DNA of 64,000 nucleotides, from the NCBI GenBank assembly GCA_033002965.1, contig JAURVB010002561.1:1-64000 (forward strand). The letters are read 5' to 3'. Numbering within the stretch: position 1 is the first letter of the stretch; every line of letters starts with the position of its first letter. Below, one piece after another: positions 51,501 to 64,000 of this stretch. The position numbers and the translations under genes are program-made. The DNA is from Piper betle. Taxonomy: Eukaryota; Streptophyta; Magnoliopsida; Piperales; Piperaceae. The notes beneath the pieces are model-generated. The model worked only from the letters and a program-made list of their open reading frames with translations. It was not told the origin of the DNA and made no database searches.

Positions 51501-53960
51501 ATAAATAAGCAGCTAAGTTGGACAACACAGTTCTTTAGAGGCTTTTTTTTCCAACTTCCAAGCTATATGTTAGACTGCTACTATGAGCATGACCTCTTAT
51601 AACCATTACCTATCTCCCCATATACATCATAATGGATATCATAACATCATTATATGCTACGACTACAAGTTTTTTAAGGTTACATTAAGTCTAATTATCA
51701 TCTTTACCATATTATCATTTCGAGTTGTCCGATGGTACTTTGCGTGAGCAATTTATTGAGCTAATTTTTTATTATTTAGGTTGAACAGTACTACTTGAAC
51801 TATATATATATAATCGATCGATATCCAAACATAATTAGAGATAAGACATCAATAGGGTTAAATGATAAATACTAAATGATCCACTTTTGTGAAATTTTTT
51901 TTTATTGTTTCAGCTATAATAAAGATTAATTGATTATTTACATTTACATGAAATCACTTCGAAGGTATAGATAATGTGGAAAGGAATGTTTGTCCTATTT
52001 ATTTGTTTTGCGAAGTGTTCACCTCATGCGGGTCTGTGTGGTAAGTTGTAAAATTTTGCATGTAAAATTTAATATGCATAAAAATAATCAATTCGGTCAT
52101 GGTGGTTGGAGTCTACCGTAAATTTCCATTTTTGATCACATTCTCCACGCGGCCTCTTATCTATTCCTTTTCCAAATTCAAATTATAGAAGTATCAAATA
52201 ATCCATTTAATTCAATGATGCCAGCTATTTGGAAAATAGGTTAGCTATGTGGGCGTGGCTTGGACTTGCAAGCTAGAATATTATACATTAAAAAAATAAA
52301 TAGTATTAACAATTGTAATGTAATAAGAGTTCAAGATCGACGGATGATAAGTACAAACTTTTTCAAGTCACAAAAAATACGGTCATATATGTGATTTAGG
52401 TTAAAGTATGATTAAATCTGTACGTTGATATTTTTATATCAGCATTCGTTAATATTAAACAATCTCAATTAATATAATTGTTACGAAAAAATTAATTTAG
52501 ATAATACAAAAACTTTTTGGTTGTGGTTGTGCCTCTAGAAGTGTGCACAGCAATGGCACCAATGAAAGGCCGCCACGTTGTCCGCGCCTCTAGTTCGGCG
52601 TGTCCAATTGACGCTGGCCACTTGGTCTACACCGGCTGGCACACGCCCAAGATTAGGAAGTTGCCAGCAGCTAAAAATTTCCCCTTTAGATAAAGCTTTT
52701 ATTCATAGGATGAGATTGACATTATAAACACTGTAAATCAGGTCAATCCATTGTATTGCGGAACACACTGTGATTGATGAAATATTCAAAGAGCTTGCTG
52801 TGTGCTGCATGCACTGGCATTGGAAAAAGAATGCTTTTGATTAACTACAATGGGAGTATCCGCGCGGATCATGAGGCCATATATATTATTCAATCCTTCC
52901 TCTTGTGCATTACAACCAATAATGGTGGTCCCTTCTCTTCTCTCCCTTGATAAGATGATGAAGTTTATGCAAAGGCCCCCTAGTTTATATCCCATCACTC
53001 AAATAATAATACCTGATCAAAATTATTTATATTTGGTTGCAGCTGACTGACAAGTTGAAACTTACGTGTAGACGGTAAAAAAGTCTTTGTTAGAATCCAT
53101 ACTATAATGTGTAAGCTCACTTCAAATGGATCCTTTTATTTTCATGTGTAGTCGTCGGTTCTGAATACTAATTCTCCTTATTGAGGGTAGAAGTTTTTCT
53201 TCAAACAAATTTCACGGTGATCTTCATACCCACATGCTTGATTTTGCGTGAGATTCTCATGCCAATAAATTACATTGTGTTTTCTCTGTGACTGCAACTC
53301 CTCCAAGAAGTCCAATCTCAAATTGACGTGGATATTTTCTAGTTTAAACAAGAAGATAACACTCGTTAACACTGGCAAAATAATGGGTTTTTTTTTTTTA
53401 CAAGTGTCAATTGTTTATAAGATGTTAAAGATAGGGAGACATCATTCTCTTTTTTTTGTTTGTAGGTGTTTATGACTGGAATATTAGATCTGAGATCAGG
53501 CATCTTAGCCTTTATAATTTTGACTGTTGCTGGAAGTTGGGCATTATCATCGTTTCGTACTTGCTAAATCATTGATCAAACATTGGAAATTAGGTGCTAA
53601 TTAGTTTTCCATCTTATGATCTCATGACTAGCATAGGTGAAAAGAAGAAATCAATATAGAAATGGAGGAAAATAAAAAGAAGCGAATGCCAAAGGAAAAG
53701 CTTGTTAACCAACCCAATATCATCAACCACCATATTTTCATATTTTATTAGGGGATCTCATGGAGATTGGATAAACAAAAGACTTTGATGAATGACAAGA
53801 GCAAACAGCTGTCTGAAAAGATAAAACACCTTTTTTGTTAAGAACAAGTTCGGATTTGCTAACGCTGAGCAGCCAATCATTGCCTTTTGCAGTGGTCATA
53901 CATGCTATTAGTTTATACGTGAAATATATTTGGAAGAAACGGCGTGACATCTTTGAACAC
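42530..53960. other. Long AT-rich intergenic region without recognised gene
   Basis: 42530-43100 probably includes the PRCC 3' UTR. Beyond that no reading frame on either strand shows a recognisable domain. The frames present are short and typical of AT-rich noncoding DNA. A dispersed repeat at 45184-45408 is listed separately. A GC-richer island at 52540-52670 (GGCCGCCACGTTGTCCGCGC) stands out from its surroundings but gives no identifiable protein. Confidence 0.5.
45184..45408 (-). repeat. Dispersed repeat, copy B (matches 5311-5525)
   Basis: The reverse complement aligns over about 215 bases with 5311-5525. The next stretch (45409-45480: CGTCTTCTCCGGCGAGGGG) has no counterpart in copy A. 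Class unknown. Confidence 0.55.
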
Positions 53961-53970
53961 GAACATATAT

Positions 53971-53995
53971 GATATATATATATATATATATAGTA
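53971..53995 (+). promoter_or_regulatory. TATA-rich tract upstream of ACC synthase
   Basis: A (TA)n run lies about 130 bp before the start codon at 54123, a plausible position for a TATA box and short 5' UTR. It shows none of the hairpins of the (TA)n-lodged elements. Confidence 0.35.
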
Positions 53996-54122
53996 GAGGC
54001 TTCCATTGAGGGATTGCAAGAACATCGTTTGTTATAGTAATTTGGACGACTAATTTCATCTCACTTTTCTAAAAAGCTGTAGCCTCCCCGGCCCCTTTGT
54101 GTGAATTGGGTCATCTTCCTAT

Positions 54123-55820
54123 ATGGCAGCTAACTTTGGGAGACAATGCGTGGCCTTATCAGAGCTTGCAACATCAGATATGCACGGAGAGGACTCTGCA
54201 TACTTTGCTGGTTGGAGGGCATATGATGAAGACCCATATGATGTTGTGGGAAATCCATCAGGAGTCATACAGATGGGATTAGCAGAAAATCAAGTAAGTC
54301 TTCTAAAGTCTACAATCAGTGAACATGAAATTACAAGAGATCAATAAGGATGCATAGCTCATTTTTTGCTCTTTTGTCATGAACAGGTTTCATTTGAGTT
54401 ACTTGAGGAGTACTTGGAGCAAAATCCCGGAGCATCCAAGTGGGGAAGTGGGCTTTCAAGCTTTAGAGAAAACGCCTTGTTCCAAGACTACCATGGACTC
54501 AAAGTTTTCAGAAAGGTTGGTTCACCTCTTATACAATGGTCTCATGTTTGAAGACACACACAATTCAATTCACCATAACCTATATAGAAATATAGATATG
54601 GCCTCTGAACAAAACGACCCAACTTTTTTAAACACAGGCAATGGCAAGTTTCATGGAGCAAATCAGAGGAGGAAAGGTGAAATTTGACCCGGAGAGAATA
54701 GTCCTCACCGCTGGTGCAACTGCTGCCAATGAGCTCCTAACATTCATATTAGCCGACCCCGGAGATGCCTTGCTAGTCCCAACCCCATACTATCCAGGGT
54801 ACATGATTGCATATGACAATTAATCGCCATTAGTAGTAGTATACACATACAACAATCTACGAACACAAGCCCACAACATCATATCATTGCATGATTGATG
54901 TAGTTCTGATTCCCGTGCAACTAGCTACAAGTTGTACACATTTAATGTTGGAGCACTTGAACAGGTTCGACCGAGACGTAAGGTGGAGAACAGGGGTGAA
55001 CATCGTACCCGTCCACTGCCATAGCCGCAACAACTTCCTAATCACCACTGTCGCATTGGAGACGGCATACCAAGAGGCCATGGCCAGAAATCTTAGAGTG
55101 AAAGGCCTCCTCATTACCAACCCCTCCAACCCACTAGGCGCAACCATCGAACGCCCGGTCCTAGAAGAGATACTAGCCTTTGTCACCACCAAGAACATCC
55201 ACCTCATTTCCGACGAGATCTACTCCGGCTCGGTCTTCTCCGCCGGCGAGTTCACCAGCGTGGCCGAGCTGCTAAACCCACAAACCTGCCATGACTTCCA
55301 AAGAGTTCATATTGTTTATAGCCTCTCCAAGGACCTTGGGCTACCCGGGTTTAGAGTGGGTGCAATCTACTCTTATAATGACAAGGTGGTGACCACGGCT
55401 AGGAGGATGTCTAGCTTTAGCTTGGTATCTTCCCAGACCCAACATCTTTTGGCGTCTATGCTCTCGAATGTGGAGTTCACAAAGAAGTACATTGAGACTA
55501 ATAGGGAGAGGTTGAGGAAGAGGCACCGGGCAATGGTGGATGGTTTGAAGAAGGCTGGGATAGAGTGCTTGAAAGGGAATGCTGGGCTGTTTAGTTGGAT
55601 GAATTTGAGCCCCTTGCTTGAAGAGCCCACCAAAGTAGGGGAGTTGAAGCTTTGGAATTTGATACTGAATGAAGTGAAGTTGAACATATCACCGGGCACT
55701 TCTTGCCATTGCTCTGAGGCAGGTTGGTTCCGGGTTTGCTTTGCCAACATGAGCCAACAAACGCTTGAAGTCGCCTTGCAAAGAATTCATGAATTCATGC
55801 AGCAGAGAAGCAAATGTTAG
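54123..55820 (+). CDS. ACS: 1-aminocyclopropane-1-carboxylate synthase
   Basis: A cytosolic PLP enzyme that converts S-adenosylmethionine to ACC, usually the rate-limiting step of ethylene synthesis. The exons are 54123-54293, 54387-54515, 54638-54798 and 54965-55820, all GT/AG, giving 438 residues. The borders lie at the expected places (after GLAENQ; within YYPG|FDRD). Visible motifs are the N-terminal [28 protein letters not shown] (Asp237 and Tyr240, PLP contacts), the active-site Lys276 in [14 protein letters not shown] and Arg410 in FRVCFANM, which binds the substrate carboxylate. The protein ends about 28 residues after Arg410. It lacks the long tail with CDPK/MAPK sites of type 1 and the type 2 tail, so it is like type 3 (ACS7-like) enzymes. 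Turnover is then expected to depend less on C-terminal phosphorylation (known for the class, inferred here). No defect is seen. Confidence 0.95.
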
Positions 55821-57369
55821 ATACAAATTACACCAACACACTTAAATTGTTTTTCATCGTTTTTTCCATCTTAAGATGTTAACACCCATCTACTGTGTGG
55901 TGGGTTTTTTATGAAATTGTAGAGGTGGCCGACTTCTTTTTTGTGTCATGATCTCAGCAAGAGATCATAAGACTCGCCAGTACATATTTTTTTGCACTCT
56001 CATGTGCTATATTGATTCGGTTGGTGAGCTGCTTGCTTCTTAGATTTTTTTTTCCTGTTTTTTTACTCTCAACAACTTTTTGTCAGCAAATTCCAATCGC
56101 TGTTGTTGATGAGTTGCTATTGTGTGTGCAATTTATGAGAATTGACAGGTTCTCTCTAAAAGTCAGCAGGCTAGTTGTACAAGTTCAACATTCAATCAAG
56201 TTATTTGTTTTGCATAGACATAATCGCCAATACAACTACATCATCAGAACATACGGACACCTTATATGCAGCTAAACCCACTTGATGAACACTCAAACAA
56301 ATGTCAAATATAATGTTAGTTGAAAAATGTCAACCATAACAAAATAATAATAATAATACATGAGTCTAAATGCATATAAAAAAAATCAATGAGGGGTGAT
56401 CAAAGGATCCTTGTCAGGTCCTTGTAAGAGCGTGATCGACTTGGTAACCAGTATATATTAGGTCATATTGTATATTTTTGGGAGCTGGGATTGACTTTTC
56501 TCAAAGGTAAACCAATTACTTAAAGCTAAAATCATCTGCCATGCTTAGAACTTTGGATAGCAATGTTTATAGCAAAATGAAATTTGTTTATATTTTGTAT
56601 GGCATTCACAAATTAATGAACTTGGGAAGTCATAGTTGAATAGCATATATTATATGTTTTTTTTTTCAGTATTTTCCTATTTAGACTTTGTTTGCATCTC
56701 TGCATGATGCGCGTGCTATAAATGCATTTGACTTCTAACTCTCATCCAAAATAGAAAAATTACTTTGACTACAACCTCTCATTTCACTCACTATACATAA
56801 GAGTGGAGAGGAATGAAGATGAAGCTCTCTAGGTTTTGTATATATAGATTAGATATACAGTGGCTGCGTAGTGGAGCTTTTTTAAAAAATAATACACCAT
56901 TCCATATATCAAACCAAAGGATACAAAAGATTTAAGTTTTAGCACATGATATCAATGTAAGATTATTAATTAATCTAATAATGAAATTAATCTCATTATA
57001 TGTGGTTCATTGAAAAACGAAAGGTCTAGATTCTAAAGAGTTACTTCTCTTATATAAGAAGTGCTAGCTTAATTGGAATAATATTCTTGAAAGATTTTTC
57101 TACACCATTGAGAGAAACACCATAAGGTTAAGGTTAAAAGATGAAAAAACATCTTTTCTAATTTCATTTTTAAAGTTAAAAGCATGGAATCTGGCATGAT
57201 TTCGATTTGAACATTACAATTTTATTCATAAATTTTCTAGGCAGTTATTTTTATTTCCTATAATGCTAAATGAAAATTAATTAAATCTATGTGTGGTCAT
57301 CAAAGCCTCCTATCTTCGGTTTGTATGAAATTAAAATTTATTTAATGTTTATTTCATGCTTTATTTATT
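55821..57369. other. ACC synthase 3' flank and AT-rich intergenic DNA
   Basis: About 200 bases after the stop are likely 3' UTR. The rest is AT-rich with no recognisable gene on either strand. Confidence 0.45.
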
Positions 57370-57570
57370 AATGGTGGCCATTAACCGCCATTGGGCGGCC
57401 ATTATCGGGGGCTACTTATTGTAAAAGGGGCAGCAAGATTACTAGTCAGTTACTTTGGTCTTAACAGGGCAGCTAGCAACTGGCTATTGGTTGTGGTCAC
57501 ACTATTAGCGGCCAATAAATGGCCGCATTATTGGTGACTAGTAATGTATTGTCGCCACTTCTTGTGTCTT
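57370..57570. mobile_element. CACTA-like transposon end remnant
   Basis: The right edge, read in reverse from about 57571, is ACACAAGAAGTGGCGACAAT, resembling the CACTACAAGAAAT-type termini of plant CACTA elements. Inside are short GGCCATTA/GCGGCC repeats in both orientations, as in CACTA subterminal regions. The opposite end and a 3-bp target duplication were not found. Confidence 0.4.
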
Positions 57571-57779
57571 AGGCTTAAAAAAATTGAATAGAATAACTAA
57601 AATAAATTATAAATAAAATGCATTCAATATCAATGTATATATACATTTATACACAATAATTTATACACAGTGCAAGAGGAGTAATGGCTAGGATGGTGGA
57701 CAATCTCAAGGTTGGATTTGAGCCTTTACTTGTAGATGTTGCATTGTTAAAGCAAGTATTTGTATCATAGCCTCAACAT

Positions 57780-59084
57780 GGAACTGTTGACCGTGGAGCA
57801 AATGAAATCCCAGGAAAGCTCAAGGTGCCAAAGTCAAAGAAATTCAAGGAAAATAGGTCAGCCAAGGATTTGGAGAATTTCATCTCGAATATGCAAGAGT
57901 ATTTTACTGCTGCGAAGATACCTGAACATAGACAAGTTTTTATGGCCAGTATGTTTATGATGGGGGATGTCAAGTTATTGTACAAAACATGCACTGAAGA
58001 TGATGTTAATGTTGGCCTCCCCAGAATAGAGACTTGGGAGGCTCTAAAGAAGGAGCTTTAGGATCAGTTTTTGTCAACCAACACTATATGGGTGGCAAAG
58101 GATCAACTGAAAAAGTTGAAATAAAGTGGGAAGAATCAAGGAATAAGTCAAGGAGTTTAGTTTTTACATGTTGGACATCAAGAACATGCCTTAAGATGAT
58201 AAGTTATAATACTTTATCACTGGTTTGCAGTCATGGCACAAATGGAACTGGAAAAGGCTTACTTGCAGCTTTGGTAACAGCTGATGCCTTAGTGGATTTC
58301 AAGAGTACTTATGGGAGGAAAAGATGAGAATCCGAGTAAGAAGTCCAAGGGAAGTAAGGACGGTAAGAGGGATGAGAAGGAAAAGTTGTCCAAGTGGCCA
58401 AAGAAGAAGAAGAGAGAATTCAAGGTGGGTGACAAGGGTCGGGTTACTGACATGAGGAAATTTGGGTGCTTTCTGTGTAATGGTCCACACTAGGCTAAGG
58501 ATTGTCCAACAAAGAGCAAGATCAGTGCCATTGTGGCAGCTATAGACGAAGATAAGGAGGAATAAACTCTTGCTTAAGCTTCAACCCTTCAGATACTCGA
58601 GGCTATGAGAGTTGGACATACAGCTTCAAGGGAAGTTGGCTTCATGTTTGTTCTAATTATAGTGAATGAGAGGAAAGTTTCAGCCTTAGTAGATACTGGT
58701 GCTACATACAATTTCGTTTCCAAGGGGATGATGGCTAAGGAATTAGGGCTAAAAATTAGGATCAACACTAGCATGATTAAGGCAGTTAACTCTCAAGTGA
58801 GACATGTGGAAGGAATTGCCAAGAATGTCAGAATTTGCTTGAGGGATTTTGAGAACTGAATGGATCTGATGGTCATTGAGATGGATGACTTCGAGTTGAT
58901 CATCAGGAATACCTTCATGAGGACTACTAAAGTGGGAGTATTTCCACAACTAAGAGGTGTAATGATCATGACAAGGTTGGTCCAAGTTTTGTTCGTGTAC
59001 AAGGGGGACTTTTTTAGGTTGACGGTCGTCATGTTTATAAGTGGGAATAGATTATATATCTTTAACTTGGTTAACCACTTTTGA
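57780..59084 (+). pseudogene. Ty3/gypsy gag-protease remnant
   Basis: Translation with several stops and frame changes shows a gypsy-type gag (AKDLENFISNMQEYF, ETWEALKKEL at about 57855-58061), a basic Lys-rich linker (58311-58430) and a CCHC-type knuckle with a stop inside it (FGCFLCNGPH then AKDC, about 58460-58510). A retropepsin follows with ALVDTGATYNFVS (58685-58725) and a downstream ...VIEMDDFELII... region to about 58970. No reverse transcriptase, RNase H or integrase follows; an LTR terminus appears at 59136 instead. It is a degenerate, internally deleted retrotransposon in the same orientation as that LTR. Confidence 0.8.
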
Positions 59085-59135
59085 AAAAATGAATTAGCCC
59101 ATTAATTTACACTTTAGGCTGGGTCATTACATAAT

Positions 59136-62010
59136 TGTAAAACCCTGAAAATAACTATCATAATTTATTTATTATAAATCTTGAACAAGTCATAAATATT
59201 ATTCAATTAAATTAATTCTTGGTAATCGATATGATAAATTTTCAATTATTATTCTTTAGCATATTGGTCCAGTAGTATTTATGGATTATTTCCAATAAGC
59301 TTTATTTATTGTATTTTATTTTATTTTATTTTTCCTTTTAGTCGAACAAGGTTCAACCACAGGTTGAACCCATTAGCCTTGGGTTAGTAGTGGCTAGCCT
59401 TTAGGATAAGAGTGGGTTCATGGTAGATAACACCGTATTTTTCATATTCCAAATTTGTTGTGGGAAAGTGGAGAATTTTTTGTTTGGGGGAAGTCTGGTG
59501 CTCAGTTCTTTGTAATCTACTCTCTCTTACCTTTTTTAAATAATCCCTCAAACTTTCTTATTCTCTTTGTTATTTTCTCTCTTGGAATCCATTTTTTCTC
59601 TATAAGTTGTTCTTATATTTCTTTTCATTTCTTTTTCATGCATGTAAAGTTCATTTTTAGGTGTTGTTTTTCCTCTCTTGTTGGCAGGTTGCATAATCTA
59701 CTATCCTACCACCTTGTTGCATAAATTTTTGGGAGGATAGCCATACTTATTATTTGTTGCATTGTTTTGCTTTTATTTATTTTTCTGCTTGTTGCTGCTT
59801 TGTAGATTAAATGAATTACGATGCTTAGTGCTTATTAGTAATATGATTAATATCCTTGTTTGTATTAATCAATATTAATATTATTACTGTTTTATATTAT
59901 GACAAGTATTATTATGGTAATCCATGATTCGTGTTAATATTGGTATTATATTGAATATTGGTTAATGTTTGTTTCAATTAATTAATTATTGTACTAAATC
60001 TTAAATGAATAATATAATTATTTCTTGTATATGTTGGAATAAATTTATGATTTATATATGTTGTATATAAATTATTATTATTATATTAATTAATTATATA
60101 TTTATTTATTTATAAAACTATTATTATTAATTTAGATTATTAAAAAAATGATCTTTGTTTATCTAAGTAGTTAATACATAAACGTGAGTACAGTGATTAA
60201 ATTAATAACCAATTTATGTGGACCAACAATCATGGTTGGGTGAGCAAACCTTATTAATCCATGAGTAGTTTAAGATTACTATATTGATTAATTGTTGATA
60301 ATTGATTCATTTATTATAAGTTTATGAGTACGTTTATGAGTAAATTTGAGTGGTTATAGTGATTAATGAAGTAAAATTTTCACATTTATCACTAGTGTAA
60401 TACTAATTAATAACACGTCAATTATAATATAATTGTTATTACATTATGTTAAGGCTTAAAAATTAAGCACAAAGTAGATAAAGTTGTTTATTTTAATAAT
60501 TGGTAAATTATGGTTTGCAATATGGGTTATTAAAATATTATATTGCAGTAAGTACAATTGTTGAACTATACTAGCACAATTGGAATAAATATAGTTCGAA
60601 CCATTATCGGGTTAAGCAGTTTAAAAATAATTGTACTAGTAGTATCCCAGAACATTAATACAAGTAATTTTAAATAATAAGATACAATATATAGTCTAAT
60701 ATGCCTATTCGGTAATGTTTTAGAAATATTAAAGTTAAGAAATTATTATCCAAATTGTTATTAATTGTGTAAATAATTATTACTTCATAGGTTATTATTC
60801 AATGGACAATACAAAATAAAAATCTAAATTTAAAATTTGAGTTATTAAGGTAACACTTGTACTATATTTTTGTTAGTGAAGTAGTTATTTATTAAAGAAT
60901 CATATTAATACTATTTCTATTATTATGTTACACTTATGATAAAATACATATTTTTCAAGCTAGTAAATATACATTATTTTTTATAATGTGAAATTTATTG
61001 TAAGCATTTAATTCTAAATATTTTTAATTTTTCTTTAAATTGTTGAAATTAAAAATTATGTAACTTGGATAATTGACTACTTTGATTGTTTTTGGATTAA
61101 TCTTGGTAAATTTAAAGCAATAATATTTGAAGTGGTGCATTAACTGTTTTGTCAAGTGTTAATCCTGATATAGTTAAGTTATTTCATTTCATGCATTTTT
61201 CCTCGGATACAATTATAACTTTTCCTTGTCACGTTCACAATAGGATCGTATGTCATTGGTGTGTTTCATTAGATTTCATATTCATATAATTACTTGAAAT
61301 GTTGGATAATACTTTTTGGTAGCCCTCGTCGGTCTGAGCCCAGATTCAACCACCGTGCCCTAAGCTTACCTGGGTCAAAGAATTGACCTAGTCCGACACT
61401 GGGCTACACCCTTAAAATTCTAAAAATTAAATACTTGCCTGATGCCAAGAGGGGACAATGGTGCTAGATGACTTATTATGCACTTGTGAAACCGAAAGGG
61501 TAAGTCAATGCCAAATATAAGTAATTACAGGTTGTGGGCTACAAAGCGTGTATGCACATATATGAGATTGTAGTTAGATGGAGTAGCCGCCCTTCCAGGC
61601 ATAATTACATGACTTAGTGCTTTTGTTACTAACGCAAAATTGCCTCAGCGGGTGTAAGTATGGATAGATGGAATAGAGTCGGGATACCTGGAGGACTCTA
61701 TTATTAGACTATTGATTATTCTTATTTTAGTTTTTATTATACTGCTGGTTTATTTGCATAGTAGTGGGATTTTGGTTCATTTCATGGGGTCTTACTTGAT
61801 TCCAAGCATTGGCTCTCTTATACTTTATTTGATGACATGACTTACAATTTGAACTTTAAGTATTTCTTTGCATATGGATTTAATTTGTATTGTTTAAAAA
61901 TTTTACATCATGGATTTATTTATGATGTTGATAAATTAATAAAAAATTAATTTATGAGGCACCTAATTTATGTAACACTTGGCCTTTGACTCAAAATGGC
62001 GGTCGTTACA
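59136..62010 (+). mobile_element. LTR, plus orientation (2.9 kb)
   Basis: It starts TGTAAAACCC at 59136 and ends GGTCGTTACA at 62010, the same type of termini as the other LTRs in the window. It has a GC-richer, T-rich segment at 59330-59740, a very AT-rich middle and GC-richer sequence at 61320-61700. The flanks (ATAAT before, GTCCA after) do not form a target duplication. Together with the gag-protease remnant upstream it may be a 3' LTR, although no polypurine tract is seen at its left edge. Confidence 0.5.
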
Positions 62011-64000
62011 GTCCATGGGACACAACACAAAACACAGCCAAAATCTACACACCAAAGCTAGCCCAACATCTACTAGGCCCTGGATCACCCAGCTATATTG
62101 GCCTCACCATACCTACTCTCCTACATGATATAAGAAAACACATCAGCAATGGTTGTCATTGAGTCCCAAATAACTAACAGAAAAAAATCACAATATTGGC
62201 AAAATGGATAAAATAATCATCTACAAGAAATTGGACTAAAATAGCAACTTCTCTGCAAGACAGAGATCATAAGCAAATGGTCGATAGGGCCAATGGTCGA
62301 TAGGGTCAATGGCCGATAGGGTCAATGACCGATAGGGCCTAATCATAATCATAATCACAGATAACCATACACATGAACCAGATAATAACTCATGGTAACA
62401 TGTAGGTAATATTGCCAATAGTCCTAGCTCATAATCACTACAACACTACATGGACCTAACTGATAATCACTACAACATTGCATGGTCCAAATATACTCAA
62501 CGGAGGTGTATGTGCCAACATATACTGCTAAAATATACCCTACTAGCAGTTAGTAAGATAATACCATATTTATAAAATCGACACCGAGTACCACAGGTGG
62601 CTACTAACCAGGCCCCTTGGTGATGACATGCTTCTCATCCATCTCACGTGCAAGTTAGAATATGACAACATAATATATGTGTAAGGTTTGGGCACAAACA
62701 TTTCAAATAGTTCTTAAGTGCGGTTTTAAACCGGATCTTATAACTTTCGAAATCTCATCAAAGGATCTCATCATTGAGATTTTATTAATTAGGAAGATCA
62801 TGCAAACAACCAATAGATAATGAGATCTAATAAAATACCACTAACTACGTTCTACTATATAAATCAAATTATGTGAGCTAAGCAGACTATCAAACCGAAG
62901 AGAGTTATAATGGACCTGAGAAGAGCTCTTCCTCCTACCGCGACAAGCCAACTCCAAACGGTTTAGTGATGCAGATAGCTACACAAGCATGTATGATGAA
63001 TGCCTACAATGCATGAACAATCCTAAATGGAGCAAGGATGCATAATATGCAACAAAAAATTAAATAAACACACCATTGATCTCATAACTACGTTCATACA
63101 TGAATTCTCATATTGTGAATAAGTCGAATAGATTAAAAAACTATGTGCTGAAATCATAAATGTTATTCAATATATTAGGAACATCAACTAGGGCTTAAAC
63201 CCACATAATTGAGATATCAGAAGATGTCGGCGTGTCCGGGGATGGGGACACCTATGCTTGAGAGATCATAGCTCACTTCACAGTAGCTTAATATCTAAAT
63301 TGTTATTAAAATAATTTGATCTAATTTATAAATTACTTTGTAACCCACTAATTAAATTGCTGAGGCGAATTGAGATCTGCAACTTGAAAGATGTTGAATT
63401 GAATGGATTCAATCGGCTACGGCAAAGCGAATTGAGATGTCCTCATCATTCAACCCAACTATGCGAATAATAATTTTTTATTAATTAGATATGTTATCAT
63501 TTATTAAATTAATTAATTTCCTTGTAAAATTAATGAAGATCACACAGTGGGTTATTTTAAAAATTAAACACACACAAAAATTATTAATACATTGCTTAAT
63601 TAATTAATTAATATTTGGTGTGTGATCCAAGGCAACTTGCATGCGACCCAAATTTACAAAGTTTAAATCTTTTTATTGTTACAGCATTGATTAGATGCTT
63701 TAGGCAGCATTTTACCACGCACAAACAATAAACGCACAAAACACAACCCAACTATTAATAAAGGTGCAAACTCAATGTAAAAATTAGTTTTTTATATTGA
63801 TCTAGCATACAAAACATATTAAATAATATGCCAAAATGATTAAATGGATGATTGACATGATTGTATTAAGATCTATATGAAACAATAGAAAACATGCAAA
63901 ACAACCAAACAAAATGGGAAGAAAAGCATACTTGGAGGAAGAAGAAAAGGAGGAGAAATGAAGGTAAAAGAGGGGAAGAAGGGGGAGGATAAGGGTTGGG
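62011..64000 (-). mobile_element. Minus-orientation LTR-like block, cut by window end
   Basis: Segments parallel the antisense LTR at 13806-17514: GGCC...CCTACATGATATAAGAAAAC near 62080-62140 compares with 14700-14760, the TTTCGAAATCTCATCAAAGGATCTCA stretch near 62750 compares with about 15216, and the purine-rich GGAGGAAGAAG end at 63930-64000 compares with about 16880. No coding sequence is recognised. The right end lies outside the window. Confidence 0.4.
62279..62342. repeat. Tandem repeat, four units of about 16 bp
   Basis: Four copies of GGTCGATAGGGTCAAT with 1-3 changes each start at 62279, 62295, 62311 and 62327. Confidence 0.85.

Noticed and set aside
52540..52670. GC-rich island as an exon
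   Set aside because: It differs in composition from its surroundings, but no frame gives a recognisable protein and no neighbouring exons were found.
1..64000. CRISPR array, operons or bacterial-type defence genes
   Set aside because: Spliced plant genes and plant retroelements show this is eukaryotic nuclear DNA; the regular repeats in the AT arrays are inverted and variable, unlike CRISPR repeats and spacers.
1..64000. tRNA or rRNA genes
   Set aside because: No convincing T-loop/acceptor arrangement or rRNA sequence was seen by eye; a tRNAscan run would be decisive.

Overview
The window is nuclear DNA of a flowering plant. The evidence is intron-split genes with plant-specific family members (an ACC synthase, a plant-type secretory phospholipase A2 and a PRCC-type protein), kilobase-scale solo LTRs, an RTE-like LINE, a FAR1/MULE-type fragment and long AT-rich intergenic DNA. 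The species cannot be fixed from the sequence. The phospholipase most resembles grass-type isoforms from memory, which only weakly suggests a monocot or early-diverging angiosperm.

Layout. 1-4230: a run of GC-rich/AT-rich composite elements. Each has (TA)n at its outer edge, then a hairpin, then a palindrome with a TTGGAT/ATCCAA centre, then a C-rich core, then an AT-rich array of TTGACTCG repeats that switches orientation in the middle, then the mirror image of these parts. 4230-7860: AT-rich intergenic DNA. 7865-10477: minus-strand secretory phospholipase A2 gene in four exons. It has a one-base deletion in the calcium-loop exon and an antisense, decayed RTE-type LINE in its large intron. 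10806-34250: nested LTR-retrotransposon DNA, including solo LTRs with exact 5-bp target duplications (TTTAG, GTTGG), one antisense LTR followed by a tRNA-Met-type primer site, and one more (TA)n-lodged double-hairpin element at 17717-18407 sitting in a (TA)n tract of an LTR. 34775-37116: a further double-hairpin element whose two ends enclose a decayed FAR1/MULE transposase-like coding region. 38374-42529: PRCC-like gene in two exons. 42530-53970: intergenic, no gene recognised. 54123-55820: ACC synthase (ethylene biosynthesis) in four exons. 57370-64000: a CACTA-like remnant, a decayed gypsy gag-protease fragment, a plus-orientation LTR and the start of a minus-orientation LTR-like block.

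The three host genes (phospholipase, PRCC homologue, ACC synthase) are unrelated single-copy-type genes separated by repeats; nothing suggests they act together. The most unusual content is the (TA)n-lodged double-hairpin element family. The stem sequences differ between copies while the architecture stays the same. Its C-rich core and TTGACTCG edge also occur inside LTRs here, and one copy encloses a transposase-related gene remnant.
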